Numbered from the stretch's first letter, positions 1-8,768 are shown. The stretch is DNA of 16,049 bases from Actinobacteria bacterium UBA4719 (GCA_002404345.1 DHJN01000056.1:17984-34032); one strand, 5' to 3'. Notes: generated by a model not told the origin, from the sequence alone. Program-made: numbers and translations.

Positions 1-50
1 AGCGCATTCTCACCCACAGCGCACTCTCACCCACAGCGCACTCCGAGTTC
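1..50. repeat. 17-bp tandem repeat at the window edge
   Basis: Two full copies of a 17-bp unit (agcgcaytctcacccac) lie at 1-17 and 18-34. A third copy starting at 35 matches for about nine bases and then diverges. The block lies immediately after the ilvE stop codon on the minus strand and may continue to the left of the window. No gene is visible in it. Confidence 0.75.
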
Positions 51-51
51 G

Positions 52-1164
52 CTACACCAGGCGGGTCAGCCAGCCGCGCGAGTCCGCCGCGCGGCCATAC
101 TGGACGTCGAGCAGCGACTGACGGATCGAGGCGGTCACCGATCCAACACCACCGTTGACGTCGTGATCGCCGATGACGACCGAGCCGCCCTGCCAGGCCA
201 ACCGCCCGACCGGCGTGACGACCGCGGCAGTCCCGCAGGCGAACACCTCAGTGATCTCGCCACCGGCCACGCCATCGCGCCACTCGTCGATGGAGACACG
301 GCGTTCATCCACCTTGTGGCCCAGGTCCTGGGCCAGCTCGATGATCGAGGAGCGCGTGACGCCCTCGAGGATCGTGCCGGTCAGCTCAGGGGTCACGATG
401 GTGCCGTCGCTCTGGACGAAGAACAGGTTCATCCCGCCGAGCTCCTCGACCCACTTGCGCTCCACGGCATCCAGGAACGCGACCTGGTCACACCCGTTGT
501 CCGCGGCTTCGACCAGCGCGATCATGCTGGCGGCGTAGTTGCCACCACACTTGGCCACGCCGGTGCCACCGGGGGCGGCACGGGTGTACTCGGTGGACAG
601 CCAGATGGACACGGGCTTGAGCCCCCCGGCGAAGTAGGGACCCGCGGGCGAGGCGATCACGCAGTAGGTCACCTCGGCCGCCGGGCGCATCCCCAGGAAC
701 GCCTCGGAGGCGAACATGAACGGTCGCAGATACAGGCTCGCCTCCCCGGCGTCACCCGCCGGGACCCACTTCTCGTCGGTGCTGACCAGCGCCTTCAGCG
801 ACTCGGTGAAGTCCCTCTGCGACAGCTCCGGAAGGGCTAGTCGCCTGGCGCTGCGGGCGAATCGGGCCGCATTGGCCTCCGGGCGGAAGGTCCAGACCGA
901 GCCGTCAGCGTGCCGGTAGGCCTTCATGCCCTCGAAGATCTCCTGGCCGTAGTGCAGCACCGCCGCCGAAGGGAAGAGCGACAGCGGCCCGTATGCCGTG
1001 ACCTTCGCGTCATGCCAACCCGGACCGGCGCTCCAGGTCGCCAGGACCATGTGGTCGGTGAAGGTCTTGCCGAACCCGGGGTTGGCCAGAACGGCCTCGC
1101 GCTGGTCATCCGGCAGTGCGTCAGAACGCACCTCGACCGTGAACGAGAGTGCTGCCGATGACAT
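52..1164 (-). CDS. ilvE: Branched-chain amino acid aminotransferase
   Basis: The protein is a 370-residue cytosolic PLP enzyme of fold type IV. It exchanges the amino group between glutamate and the 2-oxo acids of Val, Ile and Leu, the last step of all three pathways. The PLP lysine is expected at K205 in GTGVAKCGGNYAAS. Other family hallmarks are HYGQEIFEGMKAYR (71-84), EASLYLRPF (141-149) and VEELGGMNLFFV (about 240-251). The length fits the long actinobacterial IlvE type. The ATG start is supported by GGAGG five bases upstream. It follows leuB on the same strand after a 90-bp gap with no clear terminator, so co-transcription is possible. A weak -10-like TAACCT at 1203-1208 could give it its own promoter. 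Confidence 0.96.
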   Translation of the reverse strand: MSSAALSFTVEVRSDALPDDQREAVLANPGFGKTFTDHMVLATWSAGPGWHDAKVTAYGPLSLFPSAAVLHYGQEIFEGMKAYRHADGSVWTFRPEANAARFARSARRLALPELSQRDFTESLKALVSTDEKWVPAGDAGEASLYLRPFMFASEAFLGMRPAAEVTYCVIASPAGPYFAGGLKPVSIWLSTEYTRAAPGGTGVAKCGGNYAASMIALVEAADNGCDQVAFLDAVERKWVEELGGMNLFFVQSDGTIVTPELTGTILEGVTRSSIIELAQDLGHKVDERRVSIDEWRDGVAGGEITEVFACGTAAVVTPVGRLAWQGGSVVIGDHDVNGGVGSVTASIRQSLLDVQYGRAADSRGWLTRLV

Positions 1165-1254
1165 GGGTCCTCCAGGACGTACACGGGGTGTCTGCTACCC
1201 GAAGGTTAGCCGGACATACGCTGCCCCAGTGAAGGTGGTCTCGACCCGGCCGGC

Positions 1255-2322
1255 TCAGCCCGCGAGGGCTGCGATGGCGTCGCCGACCTGCGCGGTGGAA
1301 CGGGTTGCGGCCCCCCTGGTGCGCAGGTCCGACGCCACGGCCTGCTCGACCCGGAGGGCATCCTTGGGGCGTCCGAGGTGGTCCAGGAGCATAGCCACGG
1401 ACAGAATCGCGGCCGTCGGGTCGGCCTTGCCCTGACCCGCGATGTCCGGGGCCGAGCCGTGGACCGGCTCGAACATGCTGGGGGCCGTTCCCTCGGGGTT
1501 GATATTGCCGCTGGCAGCCAGGCCGATGCCACCGGCGATCGCCGCCGCGATGTCGGTCACGATGTCGCCGAAGAGGTTGTCCGTGACGATCACGTCGAAC
1601 CGGCCGGGGTCGGTGACCATGAAGATCGTGGCCGCGTCCACGTGCTGGTATGCCGTTGTCACCTGGGGGAAGTCGGCACCTACCTCGTCGACCGTCCGGC
1701 GCCACAGGTCACCTGCGTGCACGAGCACGTTGTGCTTGTGCACGAGGGTCAGATGCTTGCGATCCCGGGCCTGCGCACGAGTGAAGGCGTCGCGCACGAC
1801 GCGCTCCACGCCATAACGTGTGTTGATGCTGACCTCGGTGGCGATCTCCGCGGGCGAACCGACGCGCAGCGCGCCACCGTTGCCGACGTACGGTCCCTCG
1901 GTGCCTTCACGCACGACAACGAAGTCAATGCCGTTCGGAGCAACCCGCTCAACCGCCAGGGGGCTCTGCACTCCGGGATAGAGTCGCACCGGGCGCAGGT
2001 TGACGTACTGGTCAAGGGCGAATCGCAGCTTGAGCAGCAGGCCCCGCTCAAGGACCCCGCTGGGAACGCTCGGGTCACCCACAGCGCCGAGCAGGATCGC
2101 GTCATGTCCGCGGATCTCGGCCAGCACTGAGTCCGGCAGGGTCTCCCCGGTGGCGTGCCAGCGCCGGGCCCCCAGGTCGTACTCGGTGGTGTTGACCTTG
2201 AGGCCGTTGGACCCAGTGACCGCAGAAAGGACCTTGAGCCCCTCGGCCACGACCTCGGGACCGATGCCATCGCCCCCGATCACTGCGATGTCCAGGGAAT
2301 CTCTTGCCTGCGCCTCAACCAT
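1255..2322 (-). CDS. leuB: 3-isopropylmalate dehydrogenase
   Basis: LeuB carries out NAD-dependent oxidative decarboxylation of 3-isopropylmalate to 2-oxoisocaproate in leucine synthesis. Counting from the GTG at 2328, hallmarks are [14 protein letters not shown] (14-27), LRPVRLYPG (111-119), [12 protein letters not shown] (138-149), the catalytic RYG (171-173) and LVHKHNV (K198), the metal-binding [11 protein letters not shown] (249-259) and the NAD-loop [16 protein letters not shown] (291-306). Length of 355-357 residues is normal. The start is uncertain. GTG at 2328 extends the frame by two codons, but a -10-like TACGCT at 2330-2335 ends one base before it. I therefore prefer the ATG at 2322, possibly read as a leaderless mRNA. 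The gene is separated from serA by a small ORF and a strong hairpin, so it probably has its own promoter. Confidence 0.95.
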   Translation of the reverse strand: MVEAQARDSLDIAVIGGDGIGPEVVAEGLKVLSAVTGSNGLKVNTTEYDLGARRWHATGETLPDSVLAEIRGHDAILLGAVGDPSVPSGVLERGLLLKLRFALDQYVNLRPVRLYPGVQSPLAVERVAPNGIDFVVVREGTEGPYVGNGGALRVGSPAEIATEVSINTRYGVERVVRDAFTRAQARDRKHLTLVHKHNVLVHAGDLWRRTVDEVGADFPQVTTAYQHVDAATIFMVTDPGRFDVIVTDNLFGDIVTDIAAAIAGGIGLAASGNINPEGTAPSMFEPVHGSAPDIAGQGKADPTAAILSVAMLLDHLGRPKDALRVEQAVASDLRTRGAATRSTAQVGDAIAALAG

Positions 2323-2329
2323 GTCCACC

Positions 2330-2335
2330 AGCGTA
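2330..2335 (-). promoter_or_regulatory. Candidate -10 element for leuB
   Basis: TACGCT fits the TANNNT -10 pattern and lies 7 nt upstream of the leuB ATG at 2322. No Shine-Dalgarno sequence lies between them other than GGTGG itself. No convincing -35 is visible. Only 38 bp separate the hairpin at 2367-2413 from the leuB start, so a leuB promoter must lie here or overlap the hairpin. Confidence 0.35.
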
Positions 2336-2366
2336 GGAGCGGTCTTGCATCCTGGATTCCCCGTCT

Positions 2367-2413
2367 CACCTGACGAACGGCGCCGGGATCATCCCGGCGC
2401 CGTTCGTCAGGTG
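2367..2413 (-). terminator. 23-bp perfect inverted repeat after the small ORF
   Basis: The arms 2367-2389 and 2391-2413 are exact reverse complements with one central base, and contain the GC-rich core GGCGCCGGGAT. The repeat starts ten bases after the stop of the 26-codon ORF on the minus strand, where an intrinsic terminator would sit. No T-tract follows on either strand, so it would be a U-less actinobacterial-type terminator. A large palindromic operator for leuB is the alternative. Confidence 0.7.
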
Positions 2414-2423
2414 CAGCTTCGGC

Positions 2424-2504
2424 TCACGCGTCCGTGTGGCCTTGGTCGCGCAGGTCCATGGACTCCTGCAGCGCCCGGCGGGCAGCCAGCTCTTCTTCGC
2501 TCAT
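2424..2504 (-). CDS. Small 26-residue protein between serA and leuB
   Basis: An ATG-to-TGA frame encodes 26 residues beginning MSEEELAARRALQESMDLR and ending in DA. It is highly charged, acidic then arginine-containing, and is predicted helical. No family is recognised. GAAGGA lies ten bases before the ATG, and just upstream a short hairpin (CCCCC, TTT, GGGGG) abuts that site. A -10-like TACTGT is present at 2542-2547 without a clear -35. The frame ends ten bases before the 23-bp inverted repeat, so SD, frame and terminator-like hairpin form a compact unit. It lacks the run of Leu/Ile/Val codons of an attenuation leader. It could be a true microprotein, and translation is inferred only from this architecture. 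Confidence 0.6.
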   Translation of the reverse strand: MSEEELAARRALQESMDLRDQGHTDA

Positions 2505-2711
2505 GCAAATCACGTCCTTCCCCCAAAGGGGGTTGCGTACAACAGTATTGAGGCGCTTGGCGGCACTCCGGTCATGCCGGTCGGCCAGTCAGCAGGGCAC
2601 GCGGGGTCTCCGCGGCGAGGTGGTGACTCGGACAAGCGCGCTGCGGCCGGAAAAGGTGATCAGCCGCCGCGTCACATGAGCGACAATACGTGGACGTCCT
2701 AGCAATGTGAA
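2505..2711. other. Intergenic region upstream of the small ORF
   Basis: About 200 bp contain no supported gene. The only features seen are the CCCCC-TTT-GGGGG mini-hairpin close to 2520-2532 and the -10-like TACTGT (2542-2547, minus). Longer open frames on both strands lack RBS and recognisable protein character. Confidence 0.5.
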
Positions 2712-2744
2712 ACCGGCCTCTCGCGCGTTGAGACAGCCGCCGGT
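2712..2744 (-). terminator. Possible serA terminator hairpin
   Basis: ACCGGC at 2712-2717 pairs with GCCGGT at 2739-2744. Inside, TCTC and GAGA can extend the stem imperfectly. On the minus strand the hairpin lies about 20 bases after the serA stop and is followed by TTTC. The stem is interrupted, so this is a weak call. Confidence 0.4.
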
Positions 2745-2765
2745 CGTCCCGCGTGTGCCTCAAGC

Positions 2766-4379
2766 TCAGCTGTCGAGGTCGACAACCCTGACCGTGGTCG
2801 CGCCGATCTCCACGGAGATGTCGCTCAGCACCGCTGCCGAGATCTGCGAGTCGACGGTGAGCACCACCAGGGCGTGGCCGCCCGCGGCGTCACGCGCCAC
2901 CTGCATGCCTCCGATGTTGATCCCAGCCTCGCCAAGCACGCGACCGAGGGTGCCCACGACACCCGGCCGGTCGACATACGTGAAGAAGGCCATGTGCTCG
3001 GAGACGGCAACCTCGAGGTCGAACCCGTTGACGCCGACGACCTTCTCGATCATCCGCGGACCGGTGAGTGTGCCGGAGACGCTGATGACGCCTCCGTCGG
3101 CCAGGGTTCCGCGCAGGGTGGTGACGTTCCGGAAGTCCGCGCTGTTCGGGTCGGTCAGGAGGCGCACCTCGCAACCTCGCTCCTGGGCCAGCAACGGGGC
3201 GTTCACGTAGGACACCGACTCCTCGACAACGTCCTGGAACAGGCCCTTGAGCGCGGCCAGCTTCCAGACGCTGACGTCAAACTGCGTGATCTCACCCCGG
3301 ACGTCGATGTCGAGCTGCACCGGGACCGACCCGGCCAGCGCCGTGTAGATGCGACCGAGCTTCTCCACAAGGGCGATTCCGGGGCGGACTTCCTCGGCGA
3401 TGACACCGCTCGAGATGTTGACGGCGTCGGGAACCAGCTCGCCAGCAAGGGCCAGGCGGACCGACTTGGCAACCGCCACGCCGGCCTTCTCCTGGGCCTC
3501 TTCCGTCGAGGCGCCGAGATGCGGGGTGACGACGACCGACTCGAACTCGAACAGGGGCGACTCGGTGCACGGCTCCTTCGCCCACACGTCGATACCGGCG
3601 CCGGCGACGCGGCCATCCCGCAGGGCGTTGGCCAGGGCCTGCTCGTCGACGATGCCACCGCGGGCCGCGTTGATGATGCGCACGGACGGCTTGACGAGCT
3701 TGAGGGCCTCTTCGCCAATGAGGCCCACGGTCTCCGGCGTCTTGGGCAGGTGCACCGTGATGAAGTCGCTCTCGCGCAGCAGCTCGTCCAGGGAGACGAG
3801 CCGTACGCCGAGCTGGCCGGCGCGCGCCGGGCTCAGGTACGGGTCGTACGCCACGATCTTCATGCCGAAGCCGGCAAGCCGCTCCGCAGTCAGCGCGCCG
3901 ATGCGGCCGAGGCCGACGACTCCCGCGGTCTTGTTGAGCAGCTCAACGCCGCCGTACTGGCTGCGCTTCCACTTGCCGTCCTTGAGCGCCGCGCTGGCGG
4001 GCGCGATGTTGCGGGCGGTCGCCAGCAGCAGGCCGACCGCCAGCTCGGCAGCCGAGGTGATGTTGGATGTCGGGGCGTTCACGACCATCACACCGGCAAC
4101 CGTTGCAGCCTTGACGTCCACGTTGTCCAGACCTACACCGGCACGGGCGACGACCTTGAGCTGCTTGGCGGCCGCGAGGGCCTCCTGGTCGATCTTTGTG
4201 GCGGAGCGGATCAGCACCGCGTCAACGTCAGTGAGGGCCGGTAGCAGCTCCTCGCGGTTGGCGCCGTCGCAGTATCGGATCTCGAAGTCGGGCCCGAGAG
4301 CGTCGATGGTCGCGGGCGAGAGCTCTTCGGCAATCAAGACAACGGGCTTGGTGGCAGTCAAGACAACGGGCTTGGTCAC
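2766..4379 (-). CDS. serA: D-3-phosphoglycerate dehydrogenase (long ACT type)
   Basis: SerA oxidises 3-phosphoglycerate to 3-phosphohydroxypyruvate with NAD, the first committed step of serine synthesis. The 537-residue product has the type 1 actinobacterial layout. The substrate and Rossmann domains contain ARAGVGLDNVD (79-88), VVGLGRIG (154-161) and catalytic R240 (NAARGGIVDE), E269 (WAKEP) and H287 (TPHLGAST). A regulatory intervening domain (about 325-450) and a C-terminal ACT domain (about 463-537, FFTYVDRPGVVGTLG) follow; the ACT domain binds serine in related enzymes. The start is GTG with GAAGGA eight bases upstream. The first residues are duplicated (TKPVVLTA then TKPVVLIA), which is unusual. 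The gene follows ilvC after a 267-bp gap with a strong hairpin, so it likely has its own promoter. Confidence 0.97.
   Translation of the reverse strand: MTKPVVLTATKPVVLIAEELSPATIDALGPDFEIRYCDGANREELLPALTDVDAVLIRSATKIDQEALAAAKQLKVVARAGVGLDNVDVKAATVAGVMVVNAPTSNITSAAELAVGLLLATARNIAPASAALKDGKWKRSQYGGVELLNKTAGVVGLGRIGALTAERLAGFGMKIVAYDPYLSPARAGQLGVRLVSLDELLRESDFITVHLPKTPETVGLIGEEALKLVKPSVRIINAARGGIVDEQALANALRDGRVAGAGIDVWAKEPCTESPLFEFESVVVTPHLGASTEEAQEKAGVAVAKSVRLALAGELVPDAVNISSGVIAEEVRPGIALVEKLGRIYTALAGSVPVQLDIDVRGEITQFDVSVWKLAALKGLFQDVVEESVSYVNAPLLAQERGCEVRLLTDPNSADFRNVTTLRGTLADGGVISVSGTLTGPRMIEKVVGVNGFDLEVAVSEHMAFFTYVDRPGVVGTLGRVLGEAGINIGGMQVARDAAGGHALVVLTVDSQISAAVLSDISVEIGATTVRVVDLDS
4334..4376 (-). 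repeat. In-frame 24-bp duplication at the serA start
   Basis: A 19-bp identical segment, 4334-4352 and 4358-4376, repeats at a 24-bp period. It duplicates eight residues (TKPVVLxA) at the N-terminus. SerA proteins normally have a single copy leading directly into the first beta-strand. The reading frame is kept, so function is probably not lost. Confidence 0.85.
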
Positions 4380-4584
4380 TTGGCGAGTCCTTCACAGCTG
4401 GAGGGGCCAGCCGGTCCACGTGTGCGGTCGGCCGGTGGGGAGCAGATTCCGCGGCACCGCATTGTGCCCGGAGGGAGTTTAGTCCGCGCAGGCCTCGCGG
4501 TCTGCAGCGGCCCGCGATGTGGACCGCGGAGGTCCTCGGAGGTCCTCGGGTCTTCTAGTGCGGCCGCTACACCTGACTTCGCCA
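4380..4584. other. serA upstream region with a 10-bp tandem repeat
   Basis: This roughly 200-bp region upstream of serA holds a tandem duplication of cggaggtcct at 4527-4546. -10-like hexamers TAAACT and CACAAT occur on the minus strand near 4465-4485, but no good -35 is seen. A serA promoter is expected here because a terminator-like hairpin closes ilvC at 4585-4624. No gene is supported. Confidence 0.45.
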
Positions 4585-4624
4585 CCGAAACCACCGATCT
4601 CACGGGTCGGATCGGTGGTTTCGG
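4585..4624 (-). terminator. Strong hairpin downstream of ilvC
   Basis: The arms 4585-4599 and 4610-4624 form a perfect 15-bp stem (ccgaaaccaccgatc and its complement) with a 10-nt loop. The hairpin begins 22 bases after the ilvC stop on the minus strand. No T-tract follows. It probably ends the ilvBNC transcript, leaving serA as a separate unit. Confidence 0.7.
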
Positions 4625-4646
4625 GGCAGCGAGCGAGGCTTTCGGG

Positions 4647-6302
<1,656 letters not shown>

Positions 6303-6306
<4 letters not shown>

Positions 6307-6530
6307 GATGATCGCCCTTCCAGTCCACTGTTTCTGATGGCGAGAATGAGACCCCGCGTCGCTCCTGGCTTCGCTGCGATGCTCACTACGCCTAGTCCTC
6401 TAAGTCCGATGGCGAGGAGTAGGCCCCGCTCCGCTCCTCGCTTCGCTTCGATGCTCACGGCACCTAGTCCTCTGTTCTTTCTGGCGAGGACTAAACCCCG
6501 CTCCGCTCCTTGCTTCGCTTCGATGCTCAC
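6303..6530 (-). CDS. Speculative repeat-encoded ORF overlapping the ilvN start
   Basis: A GTG at 6530 opens a 75-codon frame through the three 62-bp repeats and ends with a TGA sharing the ATGA of the ilvN start. The product would have three 24-residue repeats of the type VSIEAKxGAERGLxLA. GAGGA lies nine bases before the GTG and includes the last codons of ilvB (gag gac tag), so reinitiation after IlvB is conceivable. The frame remains open partly because the repeat period (72 bp) is a multiple of three. No family is recognised. It may be a chance by-product of the repeat, or a device to bring ribosomes to ilvN. Confidence 0.2.
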
Positions 6531-6544
6531 GGCACCTAGTCCTC
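6339..6544 (-). repeat. Three 62-bp repeats between ilvB and ilvN
   Basis: Units lie at 6339-6400, 6411-6472 and 6483-6544, each 62 bp with 10-bp non-identical spacers, so the period is exactly 72 bp. On the minus strand a unit begins gaggactagg, continues with GTGAGCATCGAAGCGAAG and gaggagcggagcgggg, and ends near tcctcgcc. In the 6483-6544 copy the ends are a perfect 9-bp inverted repeat (cgaggacta/tagtcctcg); in the other two copies it decays. The copy nearest ilvB supplies its last two sense codons and stop. The units resemble REP-type extragenic elements and would fold into hairpins in the ilvBN mRNA. Confidence 0.9.
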
Positions 6545-8506
6545 GCGGTCCCACGCCGGCGTCATGCCGCGTGCCGTCTGGATCAGGTCGTTGCTGACTC
6601 CTGAGGGAACCATCGGCCACACCATCGCATCGCGGTGGACGACGAAGTCCACCACGACGGGAAGGTCGTTGATCTCCATGGCCGCCTTGATGGTCGTGTC
6701 GACGTCGGCAGGCGACTCACAGCGCAGACCCACGCAGCCGTAGGCCTCGGCCAGCTTGACGAAGTCCGGCACGCGCACCTGCTCGTGGCTGGTGTGCAGG
6801 TCGGTGTTGGAGTAGCGCTCGTTGTAGAAGAGCGTCTGCCACTGGCGGACCATGCCCAGGCTCGAGTTGTTGATGATCGCGACCTTGATCGGGATCTTGT
6901 TGATGACGCAGGTCGCAAGCTCCTGGTTGGTCATCTGGAAGCAGCCGTCCCCGTCGATGGACCAGACGGTGCGCTCGGGCTGGGCGACCTTGGCTCCCAT
7001 GGCCGCCGGCACCGAGAAGCCCATCGTGCCCAGGCCGCCGGAGGTGATCCAGCTGTTCGGGCGTTCGTACTGGACGAACTGGGCGGCCCACATCTGGTGC
7101 TGGCCCACCCCTGCCACGAAGACCGACTCGGGACCGCTGATCGCGCCGAGGCGCTCGATGACGTACTGCGGTGACAGCGACTCATCATCCTGGGCGGAGT
7201 AGCCCAACGGGAAGGTGGCCTTCCACTGCGCGACCTGCGCGCGCCATTGCTCATAGTCGCCCCGATGACCCGCCTCCTGCTCGCCGCGGACCGCAGTGAT
7301 GAGATCGGTGATGACGTCCTTGCAGTCGCCCACGATCGGCACGTCGGCGACGCGGTTCTTGGAGATCTCAGCTGGGTCGATGTCCGCGTGGATGACCTTG
7401 GCGTCGGGGGCGAACGTCGACAGCTGACCGGTCACCCGGTCGTCGAAGCGGGCGCCGAGCGTGATCAGCAGGTCAGACTTCTGCAGGGCGGTGACAGCAG
7501 CCACCGTGCCGTGCATGCCCGGCATACCGAGGTTGAGCGGGTGGCTGTCCTGCACGGCGCCACGGGCCATCAACGTGGTCACCACGGGTATCTGGGTCAG
7601 CTCGAGGAACTCGCGCAGCACGTCGCTGGCACCGGAGCGGATGACTCCCCCGCCGACATACAACACGGGACGATGCGCCCCCCGGATGAGCCGGGCCGCC
7701 TCGCGGATCTGCTTGCCGTGCGGCCTGGCCACGGGACGGTAGCCGGGAAGGTCGAACTTCGGTGGCCACACGAAGGTGGTTTCGGCCGTCAGGGCGTCCT
7801 TGCTGATGTCAACCAGTACCGGACCGGGGCGGCCGGTCGAGGCGATGTGGAAGGCCTCGGCAATCGCGCGCGGGATGGCGCCGGCATCGGTGATCAGGTA
7901 GTTGTGCTTGGTGATCGGCATCGTGATGCCGCGGATGTCGGCTTCCTGGAAGGCATCCGTGCCGATGGACCTGGAGGGCACCTGGCCGGTGATGGCCACG
8001 ATGGGAACCGAGTCCATGTAGGCGTCGGCGATGGGCGTGACCAGGTTGGTCGCACCCGGGCCGCTCGTGGCCATGCAGACGCCGACCCTGCCGCTGGCCG
8101 ATGCGTAGCCCTCTGCCGCGTGTCCCGCGCCCTGTTCGTGGCGCACCAGGATGTGCCGCACCTTGGTGGAGTCCATCAGCGGGTCGTATGCCGGCAGGAT
8201 CGCACCACCGGGGATACCGAAGACGGTGTCGACACCAATGGCCTCCAGTGCCATGACCAGGCTCTGCGCGCCGGTGACCTTGGGTGCTGAGGCGCCGTTC
8301 ATCTGGGCTGCCGGCCCGCCGACGTCCACGCCGCGTGCGCGAGTCGAGCCCGCGAGGTCCGCCGGAGAGGGGCCGTGAGGTCCTGGCGCGTCTGGGGTCG
8401 AGCGTGCTGGGGTCGAGCGTGCCGGGGTCGAGCCTGCCGGGGTCGAGCCTGCCGGGGTCGAGCCTGCTGGGGTCGAGCGTGGCCGGGGGGCCTTGCCGTC
8501 CGTCAC
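6536..8506 (-). CDS. ilvB: Acetolactate synthase large (catalytic) subunit
   Basis: IlvB is the ThDP- and FAD-dependent catalytic subunit of acetohydroxyacid synthase, making acetolactate and acetohydroxybutyrate. Of 656 residues, about 77-650 align with the family: [16 protein letters not shown] (95-110), catalytic E124 in [36 protein letters not shown] (146-166), [19 protein letters not shown] (173-191), the FAD region near [12 protein letters not shown], and the ThDP motif [11 protein letters not shown] to INNS (518-548). Residues often changed in herbicide resistance look wild type (P177, W556). The first ~70 residues are low complexity, with six STPAx repeats. The GTG start at 8506 has only a weak purine-rich RBS; an ATG at residue 69 is the alternative but has no RBS. 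Transcription is led by the attenuator upstream. Confidence 0.96.
   Translation of the reverse strand: MTDGKAPRPRSTPAGSTPAGSTPAGSTPARSTPARSTPDAPGPHGPSPADLAGSTRARGVDVGGPAAQMNGASAPKVTGAQSLVMALEAIGVDTVFGIPGGAILPAYDPLMDSTKVRHILVRHEQGAGHAAEGYASASGRVGVCMATSGPGATNLVTPIADAYMDSVPIVAITGQVPSRSIGTDAFQEADIRGITMPITKHNYLITDAGAIPRAIAEAFHIASTGRPGPVLVDISKDALTAETTFVWPPKFDLPGYRPVARPHGKQIREAARLIRGAHRPVLYVGGGVIRSGASDVLREFLELTQIPVVTTLMARGAVQDSHPLNLGMPGMHGTVAAVTALQKSDLLITLGARFDDRVTGQLSTFAPDAKVIHADIDPAEISKNRVADVPIVGDCKDVITDLITAVRGEQEAGHRGDYEQWRAQVAQWKATFPLGYSAQDDESLSPQYVIERLGAISGPESVFVAGVGQHQMWAAQFVQYERPNSWITSGGLGTMGFSVPAAMGAKVAQPERTVWSIDGDGCFQMTNQELATCVINKIPIKVAIINNSSLGMVRQWQTLFYNERYSNTDLHTSHEQVRVPDFVKLAEAYGCVGLRCESPADVDTTIKAAMEINDLPVVVDFVVHRDAMVWPMVPSGVSNDLIQTARGMTPAWDRED
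8394..8477 (-). repeat. 15-bp x 6 tandem repeat in the ilvB 5' end
   Basis: ggggtcgag recurs at 8394, 8409, 8424, 8439, 8454 and 8469, an exact 15-bp period with few base changes. It encodes the pentapeptide series [30 protein letters not shown] (IlvB residues 11-40). Copy number can change by slippage without breaking the frame. Confidence 0.9.
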
Positions 8507-8557
8507 TTCGTCACCGCTTTCAAGAACGAGCGTCTCGTCAGTTCCGTGGTCCGAAAC

Positions 8558-8575
8558 GGTCCGTGATCACGGACC
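8558..8575. promoter_or_regulatory. 18-bp perfect palindrome in the ilvB 5' UTR
   Basis: ggtccgtgatcacggacc is a perfect palindrome of 9-bp arms centred on TGATCA. It lies between the attenuator T-tract and the ilvB start, and a further cggacc half-site follows it on the minus strand. It may be an operator or an RNA hairpin regulating IlvB translation. Confidence 0.45.
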
Positions 8576-8583
8576 ATCTGCAT

Positions 8584-8620
8584 AAAAAAACCCCTCGGCC
8601 CGGATGCGGACATGAGGGGT
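8584..8620 (-). terminator. ilvB attenuator (intrinsic terminator)
   Basis: On the minus strand acccctc (8620-8614) pairs with gaggggt (8596-8590), and seven T residues follow (8590-8584). It is the only hairpin in the window with a proper U-tract. It sits about 35 bases after the leader-peptide stop and about 80 bases before ilvB, the arrangement of a transcription attenuator rather than an ilvD terminator. Confidence 0.85.
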
Positions 8621-8652
8621 AGCGCGCTGACTGAGGTGAGAGTCTGCGCGCT
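8621..8652 (-). promoter_or_regulatory. Leader pause hairpin (attenuator stem 1:2)
   Basis: The arms 8621-8632 and 8641-8652 pair over 12 positions with one mismatch (agcgcgctgact against agtctgcgcgct), loop gaggtgag. The 5' arm starts at the last base of the leader-peptide stop codon and the 3' arm abuts the terminator stem. Ribosome position on the leader could therefore melt it. The precise antiterminator pairing was not resolved by eye. Confidence 0.65.
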
Positions 8653-8678
8653 CAGGGAAGTACGAGAATTCGGGTCAC
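8652..8678 (-). CDS. ilvB leader peptide MTRILVLP
   Basis: GTG ACC CGA ATT CTC GTA CTT CCC TGA encodes MTRILVLP. Four consecutive codons for Ile, Leu, Val and Leu are the regulatory amino acids of this pathway, as in known actinobacterial and enterobacterial ilv leaders. It is followed immediately by a pause-type hairpin and a U-tract terminator. There is no good Shine-Dalgarno. The -10 element ends six bases before the GTG, so the mRNA probably begins at the start codon (leaderless). The expected behaviour is that shortage of charged Ile/Leu/Val tRNAs stalls ribosomes on ILVL and prevents termination. Confidence 0.85.
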   Translation of the reverse strand: MTRILVLP

Positions 8679-8684
8679 GCCCCA

Positions 8685-8714
8685 ACCGTGCGATATCCGC
8701 GGTTGCAGTGTCAA
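8685..8714 (-). promoter_or_regulatory. ilvBNC promoter
   Basis: A consensus -35 TTGACA (8714-8709) is followed by an 18-bp spacer and CACGGT (8690-8685), which keeps the conserved A and final T of TANNNT. The predicted +1 falls on the leader-peptide GTG at 8678. It lies 55 bases after the ilvD stop, making ilvB transcription at least partly independent of ilvD. Confidence 0.7.
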
Positions 8715-8768
8715 CCAACAGTGCTTGCGGTCTCAATATTCGGACGAATTGTCCGGAACATCGACCGG

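Noticed and set aside
2874..4244. 456-codon plus-strand open frame opposite serA
   Set aside because: It is the antisense shadow of a conserved serA; high GC gives long antisense frames. Composition is R/D/H/G-rich with no recognisable motif and no RBS.
6339..6544. CRISPR array
   Set aside because: The repeats are 62 bp with 10-bp spacers, three copies that diverge from each other, and no cas genes; this is not CRISPR architecture.
7247..8290. 347-codon plus-strand open frame opposite ilvB
   Set aside because: Shadow of ilvB, with no family resemblance and no initiation signal.
8739..8758. SOS-box-like or terminator hairpin after ilvD (ttcggac...gtccggaa)
   Set aside because: It does not fit the actinobacterial LexA box CGAAC-N4-GTTCG, and as a terminator the stem has a bulge and no T-tract; too weak to call.
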